The notes under the pieces: model-generated
Databases searched by the model: none
The model's input: the letters and a program-made list of their open reading frames with translations, nothing else
What the model was told of the DNA's origin: nothing
In this document: positions 26,344-35,090 of the stretch, piece after piece
Layout: every line of letters starts with the position of its first letter
Numbering within the stretch: position 1 is the first letter of the stretch
Program-made: the position numbers and the translations under genes
Origin: Lancefieldella parvula_C
Lineage (GTDB): Bacteria; Actinomycetota; Coriobacteriia; Coriobacteriales; Atopobiaceae
Reading direction: 5' to 3'
DNA: 64,000 nucleotides
Assembly (NCBI RefSeq): GCF_000758945.1
Contig: NZ_JRND01000020.1
Location: 26,519 to 90,518 of the forward strand

Positions 26344-28065
26344 TTATGAAAGCACCTTCTGTGCAGCTTCGCTGAGCTCTGCAATGCGAGCCTCGGCCTC
26401 TTCGCGAGTAGCGCCGTTGGCAAAGAGATAGGCCTTGACCTTTGGCTCGGTGCCTGATGGACGGAAGATGACCTTGTTGTCTCCCTCAAGCCTATACTCA
26501 ATAACGTTGGATGCTGGCAGCGTCTGAGGAGCCTCTTTTTGCAGGCCCGAGACGCGAGGCATTTCTGCACACTCAGCATAGTCTGTTACGCCAACAACCT
26601 TGTAGTTGCCCACCGTTTCCAGTGGATTCTTACGCAGGCTGCTCATGATCTGAGCCATCTTAGCGGCGCCCTCAGCGCCTGGATAGGCAGCATTGACAAC
26701 GCCATTGAGGTAGTAGCCATAGCGCTGATACAGGGCATCCATCGCCTCGTAGAGGTCCATGTTGCGAGCGGCATACCAAGAAGCCATTTCAACGCAAAGC
26801 ATGGTGGCGACAATAGCGTCCTTATCGCGAGCATGTGTGCCAACAAGATAGCCGTAGGACTCCTCAAAGCCCATAAGGAAGCGATCCTCCTCACCGGCAT
26901 CCTTGAGCTGGTCAATTTGGTCGCCAATGTACTTGAAGCCCGTGAGCACGCGGCGCATCTCAAAGCCGCGCGCACGTGCCAAGACGTCGGGCATAGCAGA
27001 AGATACGATGGTGGAAACAGCTACCTTATCCTGGGGTTTCTCGCCACGCTCTTCAGCCATGGTAAGGAGCCAGTCCATAAGCAGGACGCCCATCTCGTTG
27101 CCGGAAAGCAGCACGTAATCGCCGTTATGTGGGATTGCAGTACCCATACGGTCGGCATCTGGGTCAGTTGCAACCAGGAGATTTGGCTTTACCTTGTCAG
27201 CAAGCTTGAGGCCCAGCTCAAGTGCCTCACGGAACTCAGGATTTGGATAGGAGCATGTGGGGAAGTTTCCGTCTGGCTCTGCCTGCTCTGGAACAACGTC
27301 AACGTCATTGACGCCAATCTCTTTAAGAATGCGCGTGACACACTCCATGCCTGTACCATTGAGCGGCGTGTATACAACCTTGTAGCCGTCGGCAGCCTTA
27401 AATCCTGGAATAGAAACACGCTTGATAGCCTCAATAAAGTTGTCCAGGACCTCTTCTGGAGTCCAAATGATCAAGCCCTTCTCCAGGCCTTCTTCAAAGT
27501 CCATAGGCTTGACGTCAAAAGGATTGACGCGTGCGATGTTTGCAGAAATCTCAGCCGCTGCCTCATCCGTAATCTGGCCGCCGTTATCGTTGTACACCTT
27601 GTAGCCGTTGTAGGGCGCAGGGTTGTGGCTTGCGGTAAGCACAATACCTGCGGAAGTCTTGAGGTAGCGGACGGCAAACGAGAGCGTTGGGACAGGCTCA
27701 ATGCGTGGATAGACGTACACACGGATGCCATTAGCTGCTAAAACACCAGCTGCAACCTTCTGGAAATCCTCACCCTTAAGGCGAGAATCCCTTGCAAGAG
27801 CCACGGTAGGATTTTGGTAGTGAGCGTTGAGGTAATCTGCAAGACCCTGAGTTGCCTGGGCGACAACATAGACGTTCATGCGGTTGGTGCCAACGCCAAT
27901 GGTGCCACGAAGACCAGCGGTACCAAATGCAAGTGAGCGATAAAATGCATCGTAGAGCTTGTCTTCTGCTTCTGGTTTTGCAAGCTCTCCGAGCTCTTTT
28001 ACCAGGTCTTCTTCGGTGACGCTTGCACGCCAGGACTCAAATGTTTCCATAACTTTTGCATCCAT
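26344..28065 (-). CDS. Alpha-D-phosphohexomutase (phosphoglucomutase/phosphomannomutase)
   Basis: Interconverts hexose 1- and 6-phosphates, supplying glucose-1-phosphate for sugar nucleotide synthesis such as RfbA. All four family sites are seen: phosphoserine loop TASHNPAPYNGYKVY, metal loop DPDADRMGTA, sugar loop GFEESYGYLVG, and phosphate loop RPSGTEPKVKAY. At 573 residues it belongs to the longer Gram-positive PgcA-like group, which favours phosphoglucomutase. The start is the ATG at 28065, preceded by GGGAG six bases away. It is transcribed divergently from the RlmKL-like gene across a 356-base gap. Confidence 0.93.
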   Translation of the reverse strand: MDAKVMETFESWRASVTEEDLVKELGELAKPEAEDKLYDAFYRSLAFGTAGLRGTIGVGTNRMNVYVVAQATQGLADYLNAHYQNPTVALARDSRLKGEDFQKVAAGVLAANGIRVYVYPRIEPVPTLSFAVRYLKTSAGIVLTASHNPAPYNGYKVYNDNGGQITDEAAAEISANIARVNPFDVKPMDFEEGLEKGLIIWTPEEVLDNFIEAIKRVSIPGFKAADGYKVVYTPLNGTGMECVTRILKEIGVNDVDVVPEQAEPDGNFPTCSYPNPEFREALELGLKLADKVKPNLLVATDPDADRMGTAIPHNGDYVLLSGNEMGVLLMDWLLTMAEERGEKPQDKVAVSTIVSSAMPDVLARARGFEMRRVLTGFKYIGDQIDQLKDAGEEDRFLMGFEESYGYLVGTHARDKDAIVATMLCVEMASWYAARNMDLYEAMDALYQRYGYYLNGVVNAAYPGAEGAAKMAQIMSSLRKNPLETVGNYKVVGVTDYAECAEMPRVSGLQKEAPQTLPASNVIEYRLEGDNKVIFRPSGTEPKVKAYLFANGATREEAEARIAELSEAAQKVLS

Positions 28066-28421
28066 AATGACTCCCAAACCTCAAACAGCTCCCTGTATTT
28101 CTTAATAAAAGATACTACGCGTATTTTAAGCGAAAAATAACAGATGATTCGGGACATTATGTATGAACTTACCCGCTCTTCGGTGAGTGGAGGGTAGTGC
28201 GGGATGCAGACGCACTGCTCGAAGTCACGCACGGATGAGGGGGAACACGCGCAGCCGCGGGGGCTCCGGAAAACACGCACGACCGAGCACCCACGGGTTC
28301 TTGTCCGAGATCGACTCACGGGTTCTTGATGTATTTTCTTCTCCCCAACCATTTAGCGAGAAAAACATGGGAAAATGTTACGTCAGTATGTATTCAATTC
28401 CTACGGGCGAAAGGTGTCCCG
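28066..28421. other. Divergent intergenic region with a G+C-rich segment
   Basis: No gene recognised. The part next to the mutase gene is A+T-rich and suits a promoter. Bases 28171-28328 are strikingly G+C-rich (79 of 120 bases in 28201-28320) and contain the hairpin AGTGCG/CGCACT (28196-28216) and two direct copies of CACGGGTTCTTG (28292-28303 and 28317-28328, period 25). No known RNA family was recognised. Confidence 0.5.
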
Positions 28422-30710
28422 ATGTCTCAAGAACTTGAGTTCTTTGCAACGTGTCCAAAAGGCTTTGAGAAGCTTCTTGCACAGGAGCTAGACGGCCTGC
28501 GCATTAAAAAGGTGCGCCCTCTTGGCGGACAAGTTGCGTTTTACGGCTCACTTGCCGATGCTTACCGCGTCTGTTTATGGTCTCGCCTCACGTCTCGCGT
28601 CATTTTGGTGCTTGATCGCGTTGGCGCTGCAACTTCAGACGCTCTCTACGAAGACCTCTCCCACATTGCTTGGGAAGACCATATTGGTCCGCATGCCACC
28701 ATTGCAGTCAGCGCTCACGGCACAAATGACCAGCTCAGAAACACCAACTTCATTGCTGTCAGAACAAAAGACGCCATTGTAGATAGGCTTGCAGCAAAGC
28801 GCGGAAGCCGTCCTATGGTTAACACGCTTGCGCCCGACGTAACTATTGTCGTGCGCGTATCACGCAACCGTGCCACGATTGGCATTGACCTTGCTGGTGA
28901 GGCGCTCTTTAAGCGCAGTCTGACTGGCGGTCGAGGGCCGGCACGTGAGTTTGCGCCGCTCAGGCTAGACTACGCTGCTGCCCTTCTGTACCTGCAGGCG
29001 CAAACTGCTGCGAGTGCATCGCTCTTCTCGCCAGACGCGCCGCTGCCGGCGCTGCTGTTCCCGGGAGCAGGCGTGCTTGCACAGGAGGCAGCGGGCATGG
29101 CGCTGGACGTGGCGCCGGGCATTCTGCGCGCTCGCTGGGGCATGACGGGTTGGGCTGGCCACGACGACGATGCCTGGCAAGATTTGCTGGCCGAGGCCGA
29201 TGAACGTGCCGAGAAGGGCCAAGAGCGCCAGGTCACACTCTATGCAGCAGACCCTCGCCCAAAAGCCAAAGAGGCTGTGCTTTATACGCTTCGTGCAGGC
29301 GGTCTCAAGGCTGACGTGCAGTTCTTGGCAGCTTCTGAGCTGCTAAAACATGCAGAGCACTTCACGGGCATTGTTGCCGATCTCTCTTGGACCAAAGAAG
29401 AGCCCACACTTCAGGGCTCCGCTTACTCCACGCTTGGACTTTTTGCGGGACAGGCAAGCACGCTTCTTACCAGCGATACAAATACGGATACGGTACTCAG
29501 AGCAACTCCATCGCAGACACTTTCTGTCTACGTGGGCAACTCCATTGCCACCATGCGTTGCTACCCTGCCGCGATCGCAGAGAAAGCAGGTGGCGGCGAA
29601 GCTGATGCCACTGCACCTGCAAGCAACTCCGAGCTTATCTCGGTTCCTGCAGGTCCCACTGTCATGGTTAACAACCAGCCGGTAAGCGTACTGGTGCCAG
29701 CGTCTGATCAGTTTGCTGCGCGCCTTGCTAAGGTGGCCAAGCAGCGCGCTAAATGGGCTCGTAAAAACGACGTCTCGTGCTACCGCGTATACGACGCTGA
29801 CCTGCCCGATTACGCCGTCAGCATTGACATCTACAAAGGCGCCACAAAGCCAACTACCTGGCTGCAAATCTCTGAGTATGCTGCTTCAAAAGAAATTGAT
29901 CCAGACCTTGCAAAGCGCCGTCTCCTAGACGTCCTAGCTCTGGCTCCTCGCATTCTAGGCGTACCCAGCTCAAACGTAAATCTACGAACAAGAACGCGTG
30001 CAAAGGGTGGCTCTCAGTACTCTGACGAGGGCAGCGCTGCAGACAACTCCAGAAAAGAAATGCTGCTCATCGATGAGGGCGGCCTACTCTTTGAGGTCAA
30101 CTTTGCATCCAGGCTGGACTGTGGAATCTTCTTGGATCACCGCGATACACGTGCAGAAATTCGCGAGCTCATGAAGAGTGCCGGCGCAGCTAAGAGCTTC
30201 CTCAACCTCTTTGCCTATACAGGTACCGCTACCTGCTACGCAGCAGATGGTGGCGCGCTTCACTCCACAACCGTTGACCTCTCCAAGCCCTCGCTTGAGT
30301 GGGCTAAGCGCAACATGAAGCGCAACGGTTTTGACGGAGAGGAGCACGAGTTTGTCCAGGCAGACGTCCTGTCTTGGATTACCGAGATGCGTCACACCAA
30401 AAACCGCTGGAATGTCATCTTCTGCGACGTCCCTACCTTCTCCAACTCATCGCGCATGAGGCAGAGCTCGTTTGATGTCCAGAGAGACCACGCTGAGCTT
30501 ATCATTGGCATTTCTCGCCTTCTGACTCGTGGCGGCGTTGCCATTTTCTCGTGCAATCTGCGCACCTTCAAACCAGACGTCGAGAAGATCCAGCGAGCTG
30601 GCGTCATCATCGAAGACATAACAAGTGAAACTATTCCGGAGGACTTCTCAAGAAATCAGAAGATTCACCATGCATATAAAATCTCGAGAAAACCGCGGGA
30701 AAATGAGTAA
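28422..30710 (+). CDS. RlmKL-like 23S rRNA methyltransferase with degenerate N-terminal catalytic half
   Basis: A 762-residue relative of RlmKL, which in E. coli makes m2G2445 and m7G2069 in 23S rRNA. Residues 1-155 contain a THUMP-type domain (ATCPKGFEKLLAQEL). The first methyltransferase domain keeps the shape (AQEAAGMALDVAPG, then the GW-HDD segment) but the SAM motif expected as DPMCGSGT reads LLFPGAGV and no NPPYG motif remains (IVADLSWTKEEP at about 316-328). The C-terminal RlmK-like domain is well kept (ASRLDCGIFLDHRDTR, NLFAYTGTATCYAADGG), though DPPTFS reads DVPTFS. The m2G activity is therefore doubtful. The ATG at 28422 has AAAGG seven bases upstream. Confidence 0.87.
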   Translation: MSQELEFFATCPKGFEKLLAQELDGLRIKKVRPLGGQVAFYGSLADAYRVCLWSRLTSRVILVLDRVGAATSDALYEDLSHIAWEDHIGPHATIAVSAHGTNDQLRNTNFIAVRTKDAIVDRLAAKRGSRPMVNTLAPDVTIVVRVSRNRATIGIDLAGEALFKRSLTGGRGPAREFAPLRLDYAAALLYLQAQTAASASLFSPDAPLPALLFPGAGVLAQEAAGMALDVAPGILRARWGMTGWAGHDDDAWQDLLAEADERAEKGQERQVTLYAADPRPKAKEAVLYTLRAGGLKADVQFLAASELLKHAEHFTGIVADLSWTKEEPTLQGSAYSTLGLFAGQASTLLTSDTNTDTVLRATPSQTLSVYVGNSIATMRCYPAAIAEKAGGGEADATAPASNSELISVPAGPTVMVNNQPVSVLVPASDQFAARLAKVAKQRAKWARKNDVSCYRVYDADLPDYAVSIDIYKGATKPTTWLQISEYAASKEIDPDLAKRRLLDVLALAPRILGVPSSNVNLRTRTRAKGGSQYSDEGSAADNSRKEMLLIDEGGLLFEVNFASRLDCGIFLDHRDTRAEIRELMKSAGAAKSFLNLFAYTGTATCYAADGGALHSTTVDLSKPSLEWAKRNMKRNGFDGEEHEFVQADVLSWITEMRHTKNRWNVIFCDVPTFSNSSRMRQSSFDVQRDHAELIIGISRLLTRGGVAIFSCNLRTFKPDVEKIQRAGVIIEDITSETIPEDFSRNQKIHHAYKISRKPRENE

Positions 30711-30741
30711 ATTTTTCCGCTTGCAGACAAAATAAGTACGT

Positions 30742-30773
30742 TTGTACATTCGTCTAGTTATAACTAGGTATAT
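30742..30773 (+). promoter_or_regulatory. kup promoter candidate with a 14-bp palindrome
   Basis: TTGTAC at 30742-30747 could be a -35 element, with a weak -10 (TAGGTA or TATATG region) about 17 bases later. The perfect palindrome CTAGTTATAACTAG (30754-30767) fills the spacer, the usual place for a repressor operator. Confidence 0.4.
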
Positions 30774-30826
30774 GGACTAACATATGATGACGAACTGTAC
30801 TAATCATCTATTGAGAGGATTAATGG

Positions 30827-33109
30827 ATGAATACAAGTAAAGCTGCATTTCATGCGCTTTTCTCTAAGGACAAAGCCAAGAAATCAACTGGCATTCCTCT
30901 AAGTGCTGGCATGGTACTTGTTACCCTTGGCATCGTCTACGGTGACATTGGCACTTCTCCAATGTACACCATGAAGGCAATTATCGCTGGTAATGGTGGA
31001 CTTCTTACCATGAGCACCGATGTTGTTTTGGGCGCTCTGTCCCTCATTATCTGGACGCTGACACTCATTACAACCGTTAAATACGTCATGGTTGCAATGA
31101 AGGCAGACAACCACAATGAGGGCGGAATCTTTGCGCTCTACAGTTTGGTTAAAAAGTGCGCCAAATGGCTGATTATTCCTGCCATGATTGGTGGCGCAGC
31201 TCTTCTTGCTGACGGTATTTTGACCCCAGCTGTTACGGTAACCACCGCTATTGAGGGTTTGCGTACTATTCCTGCAGCTCATGCTATTATTGGTGATAAT
31301 CAGCACATTGTTGTGATGATTACCATCATCATCCTCTGTACCCTCTTTGCCTTACAGAAGGCAGGTACTTCTACCATTGGTAAGGCCTTTGGCCCTGTCA
31401 TGACGCTTTGGTTCTTGTTCTTGGGTGCCATGGGTGTTATGAACATGTTTGCTGACATTAGCGTTGTTCGAGCTCTTAACCCAGTCCGCGGCATTCTGTT
31501 CCTCTTTGATGGCAAGCTCAATGCAGCTGGCCTCATGGTTTTAGGTAGTGTCTTCCTTTGTACCACTGGTGCAGAGGCACTTTATTCTGACATGGGTCAC
31601 GTTGGCAAGAGCAACATTTACGTAAGCTGGCCTTTTGTTAAGGTCTGCTTGATTCTGAACTACCTTGGACAAGGCGCATGGATTATCACTAACCACACTA
31701 ACGAGAGCTTCAACGCCATCAAAGACCTCAATCCTTTCTTTGAAATGCTTCCTGGTCAGCTTAGACCATTTGCCGTTATTCTCTCTGCGCTTGCTGCAAT
31801 TATTGCCTCTCAGGCACTGATTACTGGCTCTTACTCCATTGTCTCTGAGGCAATTAAACTTGATCTTATGCCTCACATTAAGATTAACTACCCCTCCACC
31901 ACAAAGGGCCAGATTTACATTCCACTTGTAAACAACATCATGTGGGTTGGCTGCATTGGCGTTGTACTTCTCTTCCAGAGCTCTGAGCACATGGAAGCAG
32001 CGTACGGTCTTGCAATTACCGTTACCATGCTCATGACCTCAATCTTGCTCTACACCTACCTGGCTGTTATCAGAAAGCGCCTATGGGCAGCCATTCCATT
32101 CATTCTTTTCTTTGGTGCTATCGAGGCTATGTTCTTCTTCTCAAGCCTTACCAAGTTCTTCCACGGCGGCTACTTTACCGTTCTTATGGCTACCGCAATT
32201 TTTGTTGTCATGTTTGTCTGGCGTCGCGGTACCGCTGTTGAGAGGACGCAGAGCGTTTATCTCCCCGTAGATAAATACATTGATCAGCTCCGTAGCTTGA
32301 GCCACGATGCGGACTATTCAACTCTCGCTGATAACCTGGTTTTTCTTACTAATGATTCATCCTTTGACAAGCTGGATCGAGACATCCTCTATTCCATCTT
32401 GGATAAGCGCCCAAAGCGCGCAAAGGCCTACTACTTCATTAACATCTCGCTGACAGACGATCCAAATACCCGTGAGTTTATCGTCAATGACTTTGGTACA
32501 GACTTCCTGTTCAAGATCACTCTGCGTCTTGGCTTTAGGGTAAACCAGCGTATTAACACCTATCTGTATCAGATTGTTGGTGACCTGATTAAGAACAATC
32601 AGCTTGCGCCACAGAATCACAAGTATTCCATTTACAAGGAGCACTCCGAGATTGGTGACTTTAGATTCTGTCTGCTGCGTAAGGTACTAGCTCCAGAGAC
32701 TGACATCAACGGTTTTGATGCTCGTTGCCTTGAGCTTAAGTACTTTATTCGTCGCATCTGCGGATCTCCTGCTCGTTGGTATGGTCTTGAGAACTCCAAC
32801 ATTGTCTTTGAGTACGTTCCTCTGTTCTCCAAGGTTAAGCGTGAGCAGAAACTCATCCGTATCATGCTTGACGATGCGGCTCAGACAGGTCCTATGCCAC
32901 TTGTTGAGGCTCCTATGAAAGAGCGTATTGCAGAGATTGAGGAAGACGAAGATATCTTTGCAGAAGCGCTGCACAAGGAGCGCGTTGAAAACGCAGCTAC
33001 CGTTGCAGACTATGTTGGTGGCGATACCGCTAGCTTCCGTCCTCTTAAACTTGACGAAGAACAGGTTGATGAAGATGTCTTTGAAGAGCAGCAGGACAGT
33101 AATCACTAA
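30827..33109 (+). CDS. kup: KUP family potassium transporter
   Basis: A K+ importer, probably proton-coupled, in the cytoplasmic membrane. The family signature GIVYGDIGTSPMYTMKAII is near residue 35, followed by a glycine-rich NEGGIFALYSL and GGAALLADGILTPAVTV. About twelve membrane helices (to about residue 465) precede a cytoplasmic C-terminal domain of nearly 300 residues, which ends acidic. GAGAGG precedes the ATG at 30827. It is probably monocistronic, with a strong terminator 34 bases after the stop. A 14-bp palindrome lies in the promoter region. No c-di-AMP riboswitch features were recognised. Confidence 0.95.
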   Translation: MNTSKAAFHALFSKDKAKKSTGIPLSAGMVLVTLGIVYGDIGTSPMYTMKAIIAGNGGLLTMSTDVVLGALSLIIWTLTLITTVKYVMVAMKADNHNEGGIFALYSLVKKCAKWLIIPAMIGGAALLADGILTPAVTVTTAIEGLRTIPAAHAIIGDNQHIVVMITIIILCTLFALQKAGTSTIGKAFGPVMTLWFLFLGAMGVMNMFADISVVRALNPVRGILFLFDGKLNAAGLMVLGSVFLCTTGAEALYSDMGHVGKSNIYVSWPFVKVCLILNYLGQGAWIITNHTNESFNAIKDLNPFFEMLPGQLRPFAVILSALAAIIASQALITGSYSIVSEAIKLDLMPHIKINYPSTTKGQIYIPLVNNIMWVGCIGVVLLFQSSEHMEAAYGLAITVTMLMTSILLYTYLAVIRKRLWAAIPFILFFGAIEAMFFFSSLTKFFHGGYFTVLMATAIFVVMFVWRRGTAVERTQSVYLPVDKYIDQLRSLSHDADYSTLADNLVFLTNDSSFDKLDRDILYSILDKRPKRAKAYYFINISLTDDPNTREFIVNDFGTDFLFKITLRLGFRVNQRINTYLYQIVGDLIKNNQLAPQNHKYSIYKEHSEIGDFRFCLLRKVLAPETDINGFDARCLELKYFIRRICGSPARWYGLENSNIVFEYVPLFSKVKREQKLIRIMLDDAAQTGPMPLVEAPMKERIAEIEEDEDIFAEALHKERVENAATVADYVGGDTASFRPLKLDEEQVDEDVFEEQQDSNH

Positions 33110-33142
33110 GTCTAGCGCGCAGTAGTTTTACTTCTCACAACA

Positions 33143-33175
33143 AAAGCCGACAGATTGTATCTGTCGGCTTTTTCA
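33143..33175 (+). terminator. Terminator of kup
   Basis: AAAGCCGACAGAT and ATCTGTCGGCTTT pair perfectly with a three-base loop, followed by TTT. Confidence 0.92.
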
Positions 33176-33228
33176 TTAACATCGTGTTGCGAAAATCTCT
33201 AAAGCGCTACTCCTTCAGCACCAAGTGC

Positions 33229-34131
33229 TTACTCCCCCAGTGCCCACGTTAAGAATCGCGAGAAACCCGCCTGATCGTTAGTGAGTGTGATATAGGTTGC
33301 TGCCTCAAAATCTTCACGACGAGCGTTGGCAACTGCTGTGCCCATTCCCGCCGCAGAAAGCATAGCAACATCATTAAGCGAATCGCCAAAAGCTGCAGCA
33401 TTATCCGTTAAAATGCCAAGATGATTGCAAAGCCACTGAAGTGCAGCACCCTTAGAAGTCCCTTCAGCCAGGATTTCCATTCCCATGCTCATGGAAGCCG
33501 TGCCACTGAGCCCTTTTACCGAAGCTACAGCATCTGCTACAAGTGCCTGGTACTTCTCGCCTTCTGAAACAGACCAATAGGAACCAAGTCGCTCAATGGT
33601 AGTTACACTATCAATAAACTCCTCAACGCTTTGGTCAAAGGGAGTACGCGAGCGTTGCATAAATGCCGCATGATCTGCGGGAATACCCAGCTGAGAGATA
33701 AGATTGTGCCTTGAGCGCTCCAGATAAACGCCACCGTCTGCAAAAATATCAAAAGTGACAGGAAGATCTTTAAGCTTTTGATACAACTCAAGTGCCTGCT
33801 CCTTGGTAACAGTAGACTCGTGCAGTACCGTCTGTGTAGAAAGATCTCTGATAACGGCACCGTCACAAGAAACCACATACTTAGAAGCAGGATGATTCAC
33901 AACCTCTTTTGGCAGCACGTTAAAAGCGCGACCAGAACAAGGCACAAAAGGTATACCTAACTCAGCCAGGCGATCCAACATTGTCATATTTTTGGCATCA
34001 AGAGATTTATCAGTATGCAAAAACGTCTCATCCATATCGGAAAAGACAATATCTACTTTCAGATTTGATACATCTTGATTTAGCCAAGACTGCTTTTGAG
34101 CAATGAGTTCTTCAGTTGAAAGCTCTGACAA
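33229..34131 (-). CDS. HAD superfamily (Cof-type) phosphatase
   Basis: A cytoplasmic haloacid-dehalogenase-type hydrolase of 300 residues. Motif I is FSDMDETFLH with the nucleophile Asp and the second Asp; motif II is in FVPCSGRAFN; the Lys motif is in EGTSKGAALQWL; motif IV is AFGDSLNDVAML. A large C2-type cap lies between, as in Cof/YidA sugar-phosphate phosphatases. Substrate cannot be told from sequence. TTG at 34131 is the likely start, with AAGGGG seven bases upstream. It lies 12 bases after the ACT-domain gene and is probably cotranscribed with it. Confidence 0.88.
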   Translation of the reverse strand: MSELSTEELIAQKQSWLNQDVSNLKVDIVFSDMDETFLHTDKSLDAKNMTMLDRLAELGIPFVPCSGRAFNVLPKEVVNHPASKYVVSCDGAVIRDLSTQTVLHESTVTKEQALELYQKLKDLPVTFDIFADGGVYLERSRHNLISQLGIPADHAAFMQRSRTPFDQSVEEFIDSVTTIERLGSYWSVSEGEKYQALVADAVASVKGLSGTASMSMGMEILAEGTSKGAALQWLCNHLGILTDNAAAFGDSLNDVAMLSAAGMGTAVANARREDFEAATYITLTNDQAGFSRFLTWALGE

Positions 34132-34143
34132 AACACTACCCCT

Positions 34144-34431
34144 TTAAGGACGATACATAAACGTGAAGACCTCTTCACGCTGCATGTTAACCTGTACACC
34201 AAGCTTTTCTGAGACGGTATCAAGACGCTCTTTGAGGCTCAAGAAAGACTCGGCATCCTGAAGTTCAACCAGCATGGTCATGGTAAAAATACCAGATAGA
34301 ATAGTCTGTGCAATATCTAAGATATTTGCATTTGATTCAGCCAAAGTGGTAGAAATTGCTGCAACAATTCCTGGAGCATCGCTGCCCAAAACAGTGACAA
34401 CAGCGCGATTAGCGGATGTTTCTGAAGTCAT
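34144..34431 (-). CDS. ACT domain protein, UPF0237/GcvR-like
   Basis: A 95-residue stand-alone ACT domain: AVVTVLGSDAPGIVAAISTT, then NANILDIAQTILSGIFTMTM. It is closest in pattern to the UPF0237 group, small regulatory ligand-binding proteins often encoded beside a UPF0210 protein. Here that partner is absent, and a HAD phosphatase follows after 12 bases. The ligand, perhaps an amino acid, is unknown. Its role as a regulator of the neighbouring phosphatase is only a possibility. Confidence 0.85.
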   Translation of the reverse strand: MTSETSANRAVVTVLGSDAPGIVAAISTTLAESNANILDIAQTILSGIFTMTMLVELQDAESFLSLKERLDTVSEKLGVQVNMQREEVFTFMYRP

Positions 34432-34468
34432 ATTTTCCCATCTCTTGAACGGATGGTTTAATTATAAG

Positions 34469-34969
34469 CTACGCTTTTCCAATTTCTACGCCATAGCGCG
34501 AACTAAACACCTTTTGAATCTCGTCAACGGTACAATTTAGCGCCGTAATAAGCTCGTAAAGACCGCGATTACTGGCCATCTTAAAGATTCTCTCGTGAGA
34601 AACAGGTGGTTTCTTGTTGAGCGAACGCGCCTTATCAATACGAGCTCTAAATGTTTTAGCAATACTAATGGAGTCTTTACAAGAACCTTCTCTGATGGCA
34701 TGTCTAAAGTGAGATTCTTCAAGAGAGGCGTTGTGGATGTGAAAGGTAATGAGTTCAATTTGAGGATACATATCAACAAGATTTGTAGCCTCATCACGCG
34801 TCATAAGATCGCGTAGTCTGAACTCTTGATCAAGAGGAAATACAATCTGAACAGGATGTTTTTGCCCAATAGGAGACAAAACGTAGGCCGGAGTAGGCTC
34901 CGAAACTACATTTTCAACAAGACATACGCCCTGACCTGGGTGAACGCAAAACTCGCCAACAGCTCGCAT
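34469..34969 (-). CDS. CarD/CdnL-type RNA polymerase-binding regulator
   Basis: A 166-residue member of the CarD_CdnL_TRCF family, which binds the RNA polymerase beta subunit and stabilises open promoter complexes, often at rRNA promoters. The N-terminal Tudor-like part begins MRAVGEFCVHPGQGVCLVEN with VVSEPTPAYVLSPIG; the helical DNA-binding part ends with ISIAKTFRARIDKARSLNKK. The frame is open to 35068, but GGAG lies before the ATG at 34969, which gives the family N-terminus. In actinobacteria the protein is usually essential. It is followed on the same strand by the ACT-HAD pair after about 37 bases. Confidence 0.92.
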   Translation of the reverse strand: MRAVGEFCVHPGQGVCLVENVVSEPTPAYVLSPIGQKHPVQIVFPLDQEFRLRDLMTRDEATNLVDMYPQIELITFHIHNASLEESHFRHAIREGSCKDSISIAKTFRARIDKARSLNKKPPVSHERIFKMASNRGLYELITALNCTVDEIQKVFSSRYGVEIGKA

Positions 34970-35023
34970 AACACCACTCCTCTCGGATAACAATAGTATA
35001 TCATGAGAAGCGTGTTTTAAGCC

Positions 35024-35059
35024 AATGACCTGCAACTTTATAACTTGTCGCAGGTCATT
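35024..35059 (-). terminator. Hairpin between the cyclophilin gene and carD
   Basis: AATGACCTGC and GCAGGTCATT pair perfectly with inner partial pairing. It lies after the cyclophilin stop on minus, but no clear T run follows, so it may be a terminator or part of the carD leader. Confidence 0.45.
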
Positions 35060-35090
35060 CAATAACATAACAATATTTTATATAAGGAAT

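Noticed and set aside
26539..27741. 400-codon plus-strand open frame opposite the phosphohexomutase
   Set aside because: Antisense to a fully conserved enzyme, with no recognisable motif or ribosome site.
30711..30826. c-di-AMP (ydaO-type) riboswitch before kup
   Set aside because: The 116-base leader is too short and lacks the conserved elements; only a palindrome is present.
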